A stretch of 64,000 bases of DNA, from NCBI GenBank assembly GCA_018268755.1, contig JAFDVW010000003.1:153278-217277 (forward strand), in the 5' to 3' direction. The notes below the pieces were generated by a model that saw only the letters and a list, made by a program, of their open reading frames with translations, had not been told where the DNA came from and searched no databases. Below, piece after piece: positions 9,624 through 18,610 of this stretch. The stretch comes from Acidobacteriota bacterium. GTDB taxonomy: Bacteria; Acidobacteriota; Terriglobia; Terriglobales; Acidobacteriaceae. The stretch's first letter is position 1. Each line of letters opens with the position of its first letter. Position numbers and translations under genes: made by a program.

Positions 9624-10733
9624 ATGCCCACGAAGACCATCGCCGTAGCCATGTCGGGAGGAGTTGACTCCTCGACCGTTGCGGCCATGCTGCGCGCGGA
9701 AGGGCACAACGTGATCGGCCTGACCATGCAGCTCTGGAACCAGCGCCGTCTGGCTGGGCATGAGGGCATGCCGGAATCGGTACAGGGACGCTGCTGCTCG
9801 CTGGACGACGTCTACGATGCGCGCCGTGTGGCCGAGACCCTGGGCATTCCGTATTACGTGGTCAACCATGAGGAGCGCTTTGAGCGCGATGTGGTGCGCC
9901 CCTTTGTGCAGGAGTACGTTTCCGGGCGTACGCCCATTCCCTGTAGTCTCTGCAACAATCACTTGAAGTTTGACCAGCTTCTGATTGTGGCGCGGCAGGT
10001 TGGAGCGGACGCGCTTGCTACCGGGCACTACGCCCGGGTGGAGTTCGACGAGCCCTCCGGGCGTTGGCGTTTATTGCGTCCGGCGGACCGCGCCAAGGAC
10101 CAGACGTACTTCCTGTTTGGTTTGACGCAGGAGCAGTTGAGCCGGACCATTTTCCCTTTGGGCCATATGACGAAGCCGGATGTGCGTGAGACGGCGCGCC
10201 AGCAGGGACTGGCTTTGGCCGAGAAGCCCGATTCGCAGGAGATCTGCTTTGTCCCCGGCGGAGACTATAAGACATTCCTCGATGCCTATCTGGCTGAGCA
10301 GAACCAGTCCTTGCCGGACACAGCGGGGGAACTGGTCACGACCAGCGGAGAGGTCATCGGCGAGCACTCCGGCATCCACAACTTTACGGTGGGACAGCGT
10401 AAGGGTCTGGGTGTTGCCACCGGATCCGCGCTCTACGTGCTGCAGATTAAGGGAGACGCGCGCCAGGTGGTGGTGGGCAACGAAGAGCAGCTTTATTCCC
10501 GCACCTTGCGCACGCATCGCAGCAATTTGATATCGGTGGAGGAGCTTTCCCAACCCATGCGGGTGGCGGTCAAGATCCGCCATAAGCATCAGCCCGCCCC
10601 TGCGGTGATCGAGCGGGTGGGCCCGGATGAAATACTCGCCACCTTCGATGAACCGCAGCGGGCTATTACCCCAGGGCAGGCGGCTGTGTTTTATGACGGG
10701 GATATGGTGGTGGGCGGCGGGTGGATTCTTTGA
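9624..10733 (+). CDS. mnmA: tRNA-uridine 2-sulfurtransferase
   Basis: 369 residues, the usual MnmA length. It adds sulfur to U34 of tRNAs for Lys, Glu and Gln. The PP-loop AMSGGVDSSTVAAML sits at residues 9-23. The catalytic cysteine pair is in the PCSLCNNHLKFD segment (Cys110 by position) and in QEICFVPGG further on. The C-terminal substrate-binding part GQRKGLGVATG is present. It follows the cysteine desulfurase on the same strand, so both steps of sulfur delivery are encoded together. A bidirectional terminator follows. Confidence 0.95.
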   Translation: MPTKTIAVAMSGGVDSSTVAAMLRAEGHNVIGLTMQLWNQRRLAGHEGMPESVQGRCCSLDDVYDARRVAETLGIPYYVVNHEERFERDVVRPFVQEYVSGRTPIPCSLCNNHLKFDQLLIVARQVGADALATGHYARVEFDEPSGRWRLLRPADRAKDQTYFLFGLTQEQLSRTIFPLGHMTKPDVRETARQQGLALAEKPDSQEICFVPGGDYKTFLDAYLAEQNQSLPDTAGELVTTSGEVIGEHSGIHNFTVGQRKGLGVATGSALYVLQIKGDARQVVVGNEEQLYSRTLRTHRSNLISVEELSQPMRVAVKIRHKHQPAPAVIERVGPDEILATFDEPQRAITPGQAAVFYDGDMVVGGGWIL

Positions 10734-10758
10734 ACCTAGTACAGACTTGCCGGAATAG

Positions 10759-10786
10759 AAAAGGCATCGCCTAAGCGATGCCTTTT
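10759..10786. terminator. Bidirectional terminator between mnmA and the YtxG-like gene
   Basis: AAAAGGCATCGC (10759-10770), loop CTAA, GCGATGCCTTTT (10775-10786): a 12-bp perfect palindrome with a T-run on both strands. It sits between two convergent genes. Confidence 0.85.
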
Positions 10787-10806
10787 CTTATGATTACTGC
10801 GAATAT

Positions 10807-11313
10807 TTAAATAAACATCTCGTCGTCCTGGGACGCCCCGGCTCCATCCCGGCGCCGCCGTCTTCCCCCCAGGAAAACCTCAAATCCGGTGGTCAAGCCC
10901 TGAATTAAGCCGGAGAGTTGCCGTACCGGAGAGATCACGCTCTTGGTGACCAACTCGGTGGTATCTTCCACCTGGTCGAGGGTCCGGTTCAGGAATTCGT
11001 CGGCGCGGATGACCTGCAGGCGGGTGCGATCGATGACATCATTCAGGGTGACGTCGAGGCGATCCATCTGCGCCTTGACCACGTTGGAGGTTTCACTGAC
11101 GTTGCCGAGAATGTTCTCGATCTTAGGGCGGAGATCCAGCAGCATGGCGTGCGCGGTTTCCGCGGTAGGCAACACTTTGGTGCTGACTTCCGTGGCCAAG
11201 GCCTCCATGCGGGCACTGGTTTTACGCATGGCCAGGTACATGGCGACAAGAATAAGTGCTTGCAGCACCACCGCCGCCATGGTCACGCCGATGAAGATCG
11301 GTAAATAATCCAT
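10807..11313 (-). CDS. Membrane-anchored DUF948/YtxG-like protein
   Basis: 168 residues: one N-terminal membrane helix (YLPIFIGVTMAAVVLQALILVAMYLAM) and then a long, charged, mostly helical segment with heptad-like spacing up to about residue 140, ending in an Arg-rich stretch and an acidic tail (DDEMFI). This is the layout of DUF948 proteins such as Bacillus YtxG. The neighbouring gene, transcribed just before it, is YtxH-like, matching the ytxGH arrangement of general-stress genes in Bacillus. The biochemical role is unknown; envelope stress is an inference from the association. Confidence 0.65.
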   Translation of the reverse strand: MDYLPIFIGVTMAAVVLQALILVAMYLAMRKTSARMEALATEVSTKVLPTAETAHAMLLDLRPKIENILGNVSETSNVVKAQMDRLDVTLNDVIDRTRLQVIRADEFLNRTLDQVEDTTELVTKSVISPVRQLSGLIQGLTTGFEVFLGGRRRRRDGAGASQDDEMFI

Positions 11314-11366
11314 AAGCTTTCCTCCGCCTTATGCGCAGATTGTCCCCGCGCGCTGCGGAGAGGGAA

Positions 11367-11672
11367 TTAGGAGTTCTTGGGGCCGCCCTCGGTCACGGTC
11401 GTCTGGTAGGCCTGTTTGCCCGCCTCGTACGCGGAACGAATCTGGTCCTTCTGCTGGTTCAGGACGTCGCGTCCCCGGTCCACCCATTCGTTGGCCTGTT
11501 CCCGGGCCTCGCGGGCACGATTGCGCACGTACTCCCGGCCTTCTTCAGCATGGGAAAGAATGGCTTCCCGGGTCTCGCTTCCCGAGCGCGGGGCATACAG
11601 AATGCCCACCGCGGCGCCGATGCCCAGTCCCGCCAGAAACCAGAGAACTCCACTGCCGTTGCGATCTGACAT
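11367..11672 (-). CDS. YtxH-like membrane protein
   Basis: 101 residues. It has a glycine-rich N-terminal membrane helix (GVLWFLAGLGIGAAVGILYAPRSG) followed by an amphipathic, charged helix rich in Arg, Glu and Ala. The AAVGILYAPRSGSETR junction is the hallmark of the YtxH family (DUF883/YtxH type). It precedes the YtxG-like gene by 53 bases on the same strand, forming a two-gene unit. The family is linked to stress survival, but the molecular function is not known. Confidence 0.75.
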   Translation of the reverse strand: MSDRNGSGVLWFLAGLGIGAAVGILYAPRSGSETREAILSHAEEGREYVRNRAREAREQANEWVDRGRDVLNQQKDQIRSAYEAGKQAYQTTVTEGGPKNS

Positions 11673-11788
11673 GTGACAACCTCCAGCAAGTCTTCGACTC
11701 TATCGGATGGTAGCACCCGATTTCTGGAATTACAATTCTGCCCATCCGGTACTGGTTACTCTTGTGAGAAATCGCCGAAAGCGAGACA

Positions 11789-12238
11789 ATGACGCCCGGG
11801 GTGCCTGCCTTGTCCGATCGCAAATATCGCCAGCGCGGCTATCAGGACCAGAAAGAAGAAGCGCGCCGCCCGCAGACCGCCGGAAGTGGCCCGGCCAAAA
11901 AAGACAATACCTTCGGGCCTCGCCCTTTGCAGATGGCCGCGACCCGCTCCGTTTCCCGCTGCTCCCAGTGCGGGACCTTATTGCAAGGGATGACGGAGAT
12001 AGGGAAATGTCCCAAGTGCGGGTTCGAACTGCACTCCTGCAAGCAGTGCACGTACTTTGATCCTTCCAGCCGCTTTGAGTGCATGCAGCCTATCCCGGCG
12101 CGGATTTCTCCCAAAGATGCGCGTAACGAGTGCGCTTTTTACGCCATACGGGTGACCATGGAGAAAGAGACTTCGACGCCGGCCACGCTGCGCCCCAATG
12201 ATGCCCGTGCTGCTTTTGAAAATCTTTTCAAAAAGTAA
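11789..12238 (+). CDS. Zinc-ribbon protein, function unknown
   Basis: 149 residues. A basic, disordered-looking N-terminal part (to about residue 50) precedes a cysteine cluster: CSQC, CPKC, CKQC, then a further Cys in RFECMQPIPARI and another in RNECAFYAI. The first two CxxC pairs form a classical zinc ribbon. The remaining four cysteines (CKQC, FEC, NEC) could make a second zinc or Fe-S site. No catalytic residues are recognised. The start is the first ATG after GCGAGACA; an internal start cannot be excluded. It stands alone, divergent from the ytxH-like gene. Confidence 0.6.
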   Translation: MTPGVPALSDRKYRQRGYQDQKEEARRPQTAGSGPAKKDNTFGPRPLQMAATRSVSRCSQCGTLLQGMTEIGKCPKCGFELHSCKQCTYFDPSSRFECMQPIPARISPKDARNECAFYAIRVTMEKETSTPATLRPNDARAAFENLFKK

Positions 12239-12521
12239 ACGGCTTTGCAGAGATGTGGCGCGGGCACTCCTGCCCGCGAAAGCCTGCCCGAAACATGTAG
12301 GCCCGGATGTCCCCATCCGGGCGGCCGGGCGCAGCCCGGTAAGACGGAAAATTGCACAGGGTGGAGCAGGCCGTCAGGCCTGCATTTTAGGTTGCACCCG
12401 AATGTTTCGCGCGGAGCGCTAGCGCGCGCGCCAGAAAGCACTCTCCCGATGCAGGGCTGAAAGCCCTGCGCCACCCAACCCAGCTGAAACAGCCCGGCAA
12501 AGACATTGCTACAATCAATCC
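12239..12521. repeat. Intergenic nest of five short hairpins
   Basis: This 283-base gap has no gene but holds five compact stem-loops: CGCGGGCA/TGCCCGCG (12259-12278), GCCCGGATG/CATCCGGGC (12301-12322), CCGGGC/GCCCGG (about 12326-12340), GCAGGCC/GGCCTGC (12366-12383) and GCAGGGCT/AGCCCTGC (12451-12469). Arms differ but loops are short and the flanks recur elsewhere (for example TGTAG before GCCC at 46990). This looks like a cluster of small repeat elements rather than a single terminator. Confidence 0.65.
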
Positions 12522-13385
12522 GTGGGAATTCTGCATAATCTGCGGGTCACGTTAGAAATGATCAAGTGGGAGCACTCCATTTTTGCGCTCCCCTTTGCCC
12601 TATGTGGGGCCATGCTGGCGGCCAACGGCCTGCCGGCTCCGCGCCAGCTGCTTTGGATTGTGGTGGCCATGGTCGCGGCGCGCTCGGCGGCGATGGCCTT
12701 CAATCGCCTGGCCGACGCCGCCATCGATGCCGAAAATCCTCGCACCCAGACGCGCGCCTTGCCGGCCGGCACGCTCAGCCCCGCTTTTGTGGGGACCTTC
12801 GTCACGGTTTCCAGCGCAATCTTCGTGCTGGCGGCGTGGCAGCTGAACCGCCTGACGCTTTGGCTCTCCCCCGTGGCACTGGGGGTGGTCCTGGCCTATT
12901 CCTATACCAAGCGGTTCACACGCTGGTCCCACCTGGTGCTGGGCTTCGCCCTCGGCATTGCGCCGGCGGCGGCTTGGATCGCTGTCCGCGGCGCGCTGGA
13001 TCCGCGCATACTGCTGCTGACCGCGGCCGTTACCTTCTGGGTGGGCGGTTTTGACGTGCTCTATGCCTGCCAGGACTATGAATTTGATTCCGAAGCTGGA
13101 CTGCACTCCATTCCGCGTTATGTCGGGATTCAGGCCGCGTTATGGATTGCGCGGGGATTTCATGGGGTGATGTTGCTTCTCCTGGTGGCGCTGGTATTGG
13201 CCTTCGGTCTGGGGAAGATCGCGCTGGCCGGCGTGTTGGTGGTTGGGGCGCTGCTCCTGTACGAGCATTCGCTGGTTTCGCACACCGACCTGAGCAAGCT
13301 GAACGCCGCATTTTTCACCATGAACGGCGTCATTTCCGTGGTCTTCTTCGCCTTCACCGCGGCCGATGTCCTGCTGCATCGCTAA
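12522..13385 (+). CDS. UbiA-family polyprenyltransferase (MqnP/UbiA type)
   Basis: A 287-residue integral membrane protein that transfers a polyprenyl chain to an aromatic quinone precursor. The first Mg2+/diphosphate motif is [18 protein letters not shown] (residues about 67-84) and the second is [12 protein letters not shown] near residue 175. About eight hydrophobic helices are visible. The start [14 protein letters not shown] is typical of the putative 4-hydroxybenzoate polyprenyltransferase group, which in many bacteria serves the futalosine menaquinone route (MqnP). The start is GTG. A UbiD-like decarboxylase at 35253 would provide the next step. Which quinone is made cannot be decided from this window alone. 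Confidence 0.85.
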   Translation: MGILHNLRVTLEMIKWEHSIFALPFALCGAMLAANGLPAPRQLLWIVVAMVAARSAAMAFNRLADAAIDAENPRTQTRALPAGTLSPAFVGTFVTVSSAIFVLAAWQLNRLTLWLSPVALGVVLAYSYTKRFTRWSHLVLGFALGIAPAAAWIAVRGALDPRILLLTAAVTFWVGGFDVLYACQDYEFDSEAGLHSIPRYVGIQAALWIARGFHGVMLLLLVALVLAFGLGKIALAGVLVVGALLLYEHSLVSHTDLSKLNAAFFTMNGVISVVFFAFTAADVLLHR

Positions 13386-13396
13386 GATGCAATCTG

Positions 13397-14353
13397 CTAG
13401 GAACTGCCAATCAGGATTCCGGTCAGAAACACCAGCACGCCTCCCAGCCCGACCTGCAGGGCCGCCGAGAAAATGGGCGTATCCATGTAGCGATTGCGGA
13501 TCCAGGTGATGGTTCCCAGTTCGATCACCACGACCAGCGCGGCCAGAGTCATGGCCAGGCGGAAATCATGGAAAAGGAAGGGCAGGGTATGGCCAATGCC
13601 GCCGATGGTGGTCATGGCCCCGCACACCAGGCCGCGGATCCAGGGATGACCGCGCCCGGTGAGGCTGCCGTCGTCGGACAAGGCCTCGGCGAAGCCCATG
13701 CTGATGCCCGCCCCTAGAGAGGCGGCCAGGCCCACCAGAAAGGCGTCCCAGCTGTCGCGGGTGGCTAGGGCTGCGGCGAACACCGGCGCCAGGGTCGACA
13801 CCGAGCCATCCATCAGGCCGGCCAGGCCGGGTTGGACGATCTGCAAGACAAACAGCCGGCGCTGCGCCATCTCCTCCGTCTCCCGTACCTGCGGAGTGAG
13901 TTTCTCGGCGCTCAGGTCCTGGGCCCGCAGTTCGTGATAACGCTCCTCATTGGCCAGGTCGTCGAGCAGTTGGCGGATACTGGCATCCTGGGTGCGCCGC
14001 GCCGCCTTTTCGTAGAAGCGGCGGGTTTCCACCTCCATGGTGCTGGCGTAGCGGCGGACCGCGTCCAGACCCAGCGGGCGGGCAAGCCACAGGGATTTTC
14101 TGGGCACAAAGCCCTGCACATCCTGCCGCCGGATAAGGGGGATATGCTCTCCGAACTTGCTGCGGTAGAGTTCGAGCAGACGCCGGCGGTGGCCGGACTC
14201 CTCCTCCCGCATGGCGCCGAAGACCTCAGCCGAGGCAGGGTACTCGCCGCGCAGGCCCTCCACAAAATCGGCGTAGACGCGCTCATCTTCCTCTTCCAGC
14301 CCGATGGCCAGGGCCAGGATTTCCTGCTCCGTAAGTTGGTTGAATTTCTTCAT
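13397..14353 (-). CDS. mbfA: Ferritin-like/VIT1 fusion iron transporter (MbfA type)
   Basis: 318 residues in two parts. Residues 1-145 are a rubrerythrin-type ferritin-like domain with the four iron-binding helices visible as [32 protein letters not shown] and [11 protein letters not shown]. Residues 150-318 are a VIT1/CCC1 membrane domain of about five helices with [18 protein letters not shown] and [10 protein letters not shown]. Such proteins (MbfA) export iron from the cytoplasm and protect against iron and peroxide stress. All carboxylate and histidine ligands seem intact. It is convergent with the UbiA gene, with only 11 bases between stops. Confidence 0.85.
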   Translation of the reverse strand: MKKFNQLTEQEILALAIGLEEEDERVYADFVEGLRGEYPASAEVFGAMREEESGHRRRLLELYRSKFGEHIPLIRRQDVQGFVPRKSLWLARPLGLDAVRRYASTMEVETRRFYEKAARRTQDASIRQLLDDLANEERYHELRAQDLSAEKLTPQVRETEEMAQRRLFVLQIVQPGLAGLMDGSVSTLAPVFAAALATRDSWDAFLVGLAASLGAGISMGFAEALSDDGSLTGRGHPWIRGLVCGAMTTIGGIGHTLPFLFHDFRLAMTLAALVVVIELGTITWIRNRYMDTPIFSAALQVGLGGVLVFLTGILIGSS

Positions 14354-14514
14354 GGCTGGCTAGATTAAACCATGGCCGGATGGCGGGACGAAGCCGAGGA
14401 GCCCCGGTATTTTTGGTCGCGCAATAAGGAACCTTGCATCCCCTAGGGTAATTGCATTATCTAAGATGATGTAGTTTTAGCGCCGTAAATACTGGTAGTA
14501 AGGAGGAGGACGAT

Positions 14515-15045
14515 ATGAAGATTCGCGCATTATTGCTGGTGCTTGGCATGATGGCGGCTACGGTCTTACTGCCGGCCCAGGAAGCTTCGGACCGCGCTAC
14601 CGCGCGCATTGCCAAAGAAGTGCGGCATGAAATCCTGATGCTCCCCTATCTCGGAGTATTCGACAACATCACCTATAGGGTGGACGGTTACAACGTGACC
14701 CTGGCCGGGCAGGTCACACGCCCCACCCTCAAATCCGATGCCGGAAATGTCGTGAAGAAGATTGAAGGCGTGGAAAAGGTGGACAATCAGATTGAAGTAT
14801 TGCCGGTGTCCCCTAACGATGATAGTCTGCGCCGCCAGCTGTATCGCTCCATTTATGGCTTTTCGTCTCTGCAGAAATACTCCATGGGCGTGCAGCAGCC
14901 CATTCGCATCATCGTGAAGAACGGGAATGCCACCCTGGAAGGCGTGGTGGACAATGAGTCGGACAAGAACGTGGCGGAAATTCGCGCGAAAGGTGTGAGC
15001 GGAGTCTTTTCCGTAACCAATCACTTGCAGGTGGTAAAACCTTGA
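14515..15045 (+). CDS. Exported protein with two BON domains
   Basis: 176 residues with a signal peptide (MKIRALLLVLGMMAATVLLPAQ). Two BON-like modules follow, each with the pattern of a helix, then strands carrying V.L.G.V. (YNVTLAGQVTRPTLK around residue 62 and GNATLEGVVDNESDK around residue 142), both followed by a helix ending in G(V)xxVxN. BON domains are thought to bind membranes or lipids; OsmY is a periplasmic example. A strong AAGGAGGAGG ribosome site stands just before the ATG. It is likely a periplasmic envelope-stress protein. Confidence 0.8.
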   Translation: MKIRALLLVLGMMAATVLLPAQEASDRATARIAKEVRHEILMLPYLGVFDNITYRVDGYNVTLAGQVTRPTLKSDAGNVVKKIEGVEKVDNQIEVLPVSPNDDSLRRQLYRSIYGFSSLQKYSMGVQQPIRIIVKNGNATLEGVVDNESDKNVAEIRAKGVSGVFSVTNHLQVVKP

Positions 15046-15151
15046 GATAGGGAAGTAGCATCAGCGGGGAAACTGTGTCAGGCTGCGCGATCCTAAAGTG
15101 GCGGAAGGGGATTTCGCAGCCTGCTCAGGTTTTTGGGAAGAAGATATGGAT

Positions 15152-15370
15152 TTAAGCCGCGGCCTTCTTAGCTCTGACCCGAGCCCAACGAGCCCTCTGT
15201 GCTGCGGCAATCTTCTTCCGCGCAGCGATGGAAAGAATCCGTTTCACGCCCTTCGTCTTTCCCGCGCCGCTGCTCAATGCGGACAGCGCCGCATCCAGCC
15301 TTTCTACTTCTTTCTGCGCTGCTGCTCTTGCTTTTCTTAACTGCTGCACCACGCTATCTATATTGGACAT
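15152..15370 (-). CDS. Small Lys/Ala-rich protein with coiled-coil start
   Basis: 72 residues, preceded on its strand by GGGGGGACTTT. The first 40 residues form an amphipathic helix (SNIDSVVQQLRKARAAAQKE), and the tail IAARKKIAAAQRARWARVRA is strongly basic. Short proteins with this RKKIAAAQRARW tail are frequent in Acidobacteria and some other phyla; a nucleic-acid-binding role is a guess from charge. The good ribosome site and codon use argue that it is real. It sits between the BON gene and tRNA-Ser. Confidence 0.6.
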   Translation of the reverse strand: MSNIDSVVQQLRKARAAAQKEVERLDAALSALSSGAGKTKGVKRILSIAARKKIAAAQRARWARVRAKKAAA

Positions 15371-15616
15371 AAAGTCCCCCCTCGCTTCGAATTGTACATG
15401 CCCCATGTTCTGGGCAGCGAAGGAATGTAGCCAGAACTCATTTTGGGAATCAAGCCTACCAAGACAAAAAGGGGAATACCGCCCAGTAAAGGTTTACTTG
15501 GCTTCTCCGCGGCTAGGCAGAACTCTTGGTCAAGCTACCGCGGTGGAGAAGATCACCTCGCCGAGTGAGATAGCAGAGCTGCAGCTGGTAGGTAAGCGGA
15601 GGAGTGCCGGTAAGTA

Positions 15617-15706
15617 TGGCGGAGAGGGTGGGATTTGAACCCACGATACCCGTTAAGGTATGTCCGCTTTCGAGGCGGATCGTTTCAACCACTCACGCAC
15701 CTCTCC
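15617..15706 (-). tRNA. tRNA-Ser (anticodon CGA)
   Basis: Read on the minus strand the gene starts GGAGAGG and ends CCTCTCC-G-CCA, so the CCA is encoded. The anticodon stem is TCCGC/GCGGA with loop CTCGAAA, giving anticodon CGA for codon UCG. The long variable arm (ATACC, loop, GGGTAT) is the class II feature of serine tRNAs, and the T arm GTGGG-TTCAAAT-CCCAC is intact. Confidence 0.95.
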
Positions 15707-15799
15707 GCACCAAAGCTGTCGACCGTGGTCAAAGCAGACAGCCTACCTGGCCGATAGAACCCCCATCTTTTGCTCCCGGATGGGCCGGGATAGGGGAAC

Positions 15800-16273
15800 T
15801 TACCGGCGATTTCGAAAGAACTCCTGCACGATCTCGGCGCAGCGTCCCGCCAAAACACCCCCGCGAACAGCCATTTGGTGGTTCAAGCTGGGGTGGTTCA
15901 CAACCTGCATCACGGAGCGTACCGCCCCGGCCTTGGGATCGTCGGCCCCGTAGACCAGGCGCTGGATCCGGGCATGCACCAGAGCGCCCGCGCACATCGC
16001 GCAAGGTTCAATTGTAGCAAAGAGTTCGCATTCTCCGAGGCGGTGGTTACCAACGGCAGCACCGGCTTCGCGCAGGGCCACGATCTCGGCATGAGCGGTG
16101 GGGTCGTGGTCGCTGAGGTTGCGGTTCCATCCCCGGCCGACGATGCGGCCCTCGCGCACCACGACGGCCCCTACCGGCACTTCGCCGGCTTCCAGGGCGC
16201 GTTGCGCCGCGCGCAGGGCCTCTTCCATCCACAGTTCATCGCTTGCAAGCTGGGGTGCGGGAGTTTGGCTCAC
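15800..16273 (-). CDS. tadA: tRNA adenosine-34 deaminase
   Basis: 157 residues of the cytidine-deaminase fold. The zinc site and catalytic glutamate are in HAE (His61, Glu63) and PCAMC (Cys91, Cys94). The conserved VPVGAVVV start and the C-terminal FFRNRR are typical of TadA, which converts A34 to inosine in tRNA-Arg(ACG). It lies 94 bases downstream of nothing else on its strand but immediately above tRNA-Ser, which is not its substrate, so the adjacency is probably incidental. Confidence 0.93.
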   Translation of the reverse strand: MSQTPAPQLASDELWMEEALRAAQRALEAGEVPVGAVVVREGRIVGRGWNRNLSDHDPTAHAEIVALREAGAAVGNHRLGECELFATIEPCAMCAGALVHARIQRLVYGADDPKAGAVRSVMQVVNHPSLNHQMAVRGGVLAGRCAEIVQEFFRNRR

Positions 16274-16344
16274 GATCCTGCTATTTTATCTGGCAGGGCA
16301 CAACCAAACCAAGGTTGGCCCGTCAGTAAGAATGCTGGTTCGGA

Positions 16345-16366
16345 GTATGGGCATTCCTGCCCGCGA
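16345..16366. repeat. GGGCA-ttcc-TGCCC hairpin
   Basis: A short GGGCA/TGCCC hairpin with a TTCC loop inside ATGGGCATTCCTGCCCGCG. Its sequence is nearly that of the 12259-12278 hairpin (loop CTCC, same right arm TGCCCGCG). It lies in the leader before the M13 peptidase gene. Confidence 0.5.
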
Positions 16367-16407
16367 GGCGATTGAGAATGTCCGCCCCACATACGAGGAG
16401 TGAAGAT

Positions 16408-18444
16408 ATGTCACGGAGTCGTGCCTTTTTGTGTCGTGCTTGGTCAGGCGCATGCTTCTTCTTGCTGCTTACTTTCACCGCGCAGGGCCAGACGGGAATT
16501 ATTGCCTCGGACATCAAGCGCAGCGTGAATCCGTGCGCCGACTTCTACGAATACGCCAACGGGGCGTGGCGTGACGCCAACCCAATTCCCCCCTCCATGC
16601 AGCGCTGGAGCCGGCGCTGGGCCTCCGGAGAGCTGGCCAAAGATCAGATCAAGACCATCGTGGAGCCGCTGGCGGCGAAGACGGACTGGCCGCAGGGAAG
16701 CGTAGATCAGCTTACGGGCGATTACTACGGCGCGTGTATGAACGAAGCCCGTATCAACCAGCTGGGGTATCAGCCGATCCAACCCTGGTTGGCAGATATT
16801 GACGGCATGAAAAATTCGGCCGATGTCTTTGCCATGATCGTCCGCTTCCATAAGTACGGAATCCAAGCCCCGTTTAATCTGGCGGCCGGTTCCGACACGC
16901 GAGATCCCAACCAGGTGATTGTGGACATTGCGGCGAGCGGCCTGGACATGCCGGACCGCGATTACTATCTGAATCCGGAAGCTCGTTTTAAGGAAGCGCG
17001 CGAGAAGTATAGGGTGCACGTAGCCGCGAGCTTTCGGCTGATCGGCTATAGCCAGCCTGAGGCTGAGAGGGCCGCCGACCAGGTATTTGCCATGGAGAGC
17101 AAGCTGGCGGAAGCTTCGCTCGACAACGTGGCCCTACGCGATCCCCATAACACGGATCATAAGCTTGCCTTTGCCGACTTACAGAAACTCACGCCGCACT
17201 TTGACTGGGCTGTCTACTACGGCAGCGCCAATCTGAAGCCCGCCACACTCAATGTGCAGGAGCCGAAGTTTTTGCAGGAAGTGGACCGCCGGCTGGCTTC
17301 CGCCCCCCTCGAGGACTGGAAGAGCTATCTGAAGTTTCACCTGGTGGAATCGGCGGCGAATTCTTTGTCCCAGCCTTTTGTCGAGGAGACATTCAATTTC
17401 CATGGCCGCTATCTGGGCGGGCAAGCCGAGATGAAGCCGCGCTGGAAGCGCTGCATTGAGGCGGAAGACAACGACCTGGGCGAGGCCCTCGGGCAAAAGT
17501 ATGTGGAGAAGTATTTCCCGCCCGAAGCCAAGGCGCGCATGCTGGAGATGGTGAAGAATCTTCGCCTGGCCATGCAGGACACCATCGAAGGTCTGGAGTG
17601 GATGGGTCCGGATACCAAGAAGAAGGCCCTGGAGAAACTGGCCACCTTCAACCCCAAAATCGGCTATCCCGATAAGTGGAAGGACTACAGCAGCGTCAAA
17701 ATTGAGCGCGATTTCTACTGGAGCGACGTCCTGGAGTCCCGGAAGTTCAACGTGGCTGACGATCTGGCGACCATTGGCCGGCCGGTAGACCGGGGACGCT
17801 GGGGCATGACGCCTTCCACCTCCGATGCTTATTACAACCCGCCGCTCAACGAGATCGTTTTTCCCGCCGGCATTCTGCAACCGCCGGGTTTTGACGTGAA
17901 GGCGGTAGATGCCGTGAACTATGGCGGTATCGGCGTGGTCATTGGCCATGAAATCAGCCATGGCTTCGACGATGAAGGCTCGCAATATGACGCGCAGGGC
18001 CGGCTGCAGAACTGGTGGACCGCGGAAGATCGCAAGCGCTTTGATGTGCGCACCCAGTGCGTGGTCGACCAGTTCGACCACTATTTCATCGAGCCTGGCA
18101 TTCATCACAATGGGAAGCTGGTGCTGGGCGAATCCATCGGCGACCTGGCCGGGGCCAAAATCGCCTTTCTGGCCTTTCAGAAGTCGTTGCAGGGCAAGCC
18201 GCCGGCGCCGGTGATTGACGGCTTTACCCCGGAACAGCAGTTCTTTCTGGCCTGGGGGCAGTGGCGGGGGGACGAAATTCGTCCGGAAGCTCAGCGCCTG
18301 ATGGTGCAGACCGATCCCCACCCCATCGCCAAGTATCGGGTGATCGGGCCGCTTTCGAACCTGCCGGAGTTTCAGAGGGCCTTTTCCTGCAAGGCTACGG
18401 ATGCCATGGTGCGGCCGGCGGCGAAACGTTGTCAGGTCTGGTAA
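16408..18444 (+). CDS. M13-family zinc metallopeptidase (neprilysin/PepO type), exported
   Basis: 678 residues with a signal peptide (ACFFLLLTFTAQGQ, cleavage near residue 29). The mature start NPCADFYEYANGAWRD is diagnostic of M13. The zinc site HExxH is in VVIGHEISHGFDDEG and the third ligand and partner Asp in LGESIGDLAGAKIAF. The substrate-backbone motif appears as NAYYNP-like DAYYNPPLNEIVFPAG. The C terminus ends RCQVW, close to the CxxW end of the family. These enzymes cut short peptides outside the cytoplasm. CGAGGAG precedes the chosen ATG; an in-frame ATG 36 bases upstream lacks one. Confidence 0.93.
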   Translation: MSRSRAFLCRAWSGACFFLLLTFTAQGQTGIIASDIKRSVNPCADFYEYANGAWRDANPIPPSMQRWSRRWASGELAKDQIKTIVEPLAAKTDWPQGSVDQLTGDYYGACMNEARINQLGYQPIQPWLADIDGMKNSADVFAMIVRFHKYGIQAPFNLAAGSDTRDPNQVIVDIAASGLDMPDRDYYLNPEARFKEAREKYRVHVAASFRLIGYSQPEAERAADQVFAMESKLAEASLDNVALRDPHNTDHKLAFADLQKLTPHFDWAVYYGSANLKPATLNVQEPKFLQEVDRRLASAPLEDWKSYLKFHLVESAANSLSQPFVEETFNFHGRYLGGQAEMKPRWKRCIEAEDNDLGEALGQKYVEKYFPPEAKARMLEMVKNLRLAMQDTIEGLEWMGPDTKKKALEKLATFNPKIGYPDKWKDYSSVKIERDFYWSDVLESRKFNVADDLATIGRPVDRGRWGMTPSTSDAYYNPPLNEIVFPAGILQPPGFDVKAVDAVNYGGIGVVIGHEISHGFDDEGSQYDAQGRLQNWWTAEDRKRFDVRTQCVVDQFDHYFIEPGIHHNGKLVLGESIGDLAGAKIAFLAFQKSLQGKPPAPVIDGFTPEQQFFLAWGQWRGDEIRPEAQRLMVQTDPHPIAKYRVIGPLSNLPEFQRAFSCKATDAMVRPAAKRCQVW

Positions 18445-18454
18445 GAAAGCCGGA

Positions 18455-18610
18455 TTAGAGCAGGCGGAGGAGGTTCCGCAAAGCTTCCGGGACCAGCAGG
18501 CGAACCACCTCCGGGCAGACCGCCACGAAGATCTGGTGTCCCACCACCAGCGCGGGCAGCGCCAGGATGGCCCAGGTCAGGGTGGAAACGCGTTCGAGGC
18601 GGGCTTTCAT
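18455..18610 (-). CDS. Small single-span membrane protein, unknown
   Basis: 51 residues starting at ATG 18610 after CAGGAACATTT. The sequence has a basic start (MKARLERVS) and one hydrophobic segment (LTWAILALPALVVGHQIFVAV), then an amphipathic tail. It is convergent with the M13 peptidase, 10 bases away. No homology is recognised. It is listed because the ribosome site, size and hydrophobic profile are coherent, but it could be a chance frame. Confidence 0.35.
   Translation of the reverse strand: MKARLERVSTLTWAILALPALVVGHQIFVAVCPEVVRLLVPEALRNLLRLL

Noticed and set aside
12239-12521. CRISPR array from the repeated hairpins
   Set aside because: Repeats are not identical, spacing is irregular, no cas genes are present, and each unit is a self-contained hairpin with its own arms.
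15617-15706. tRNA-Ser as an integration site for a genomic island
   Set aside because: Neighbouring genes are housekeeping, no integrase is near, and no repeat of the tRNA 3' end was found nearby.
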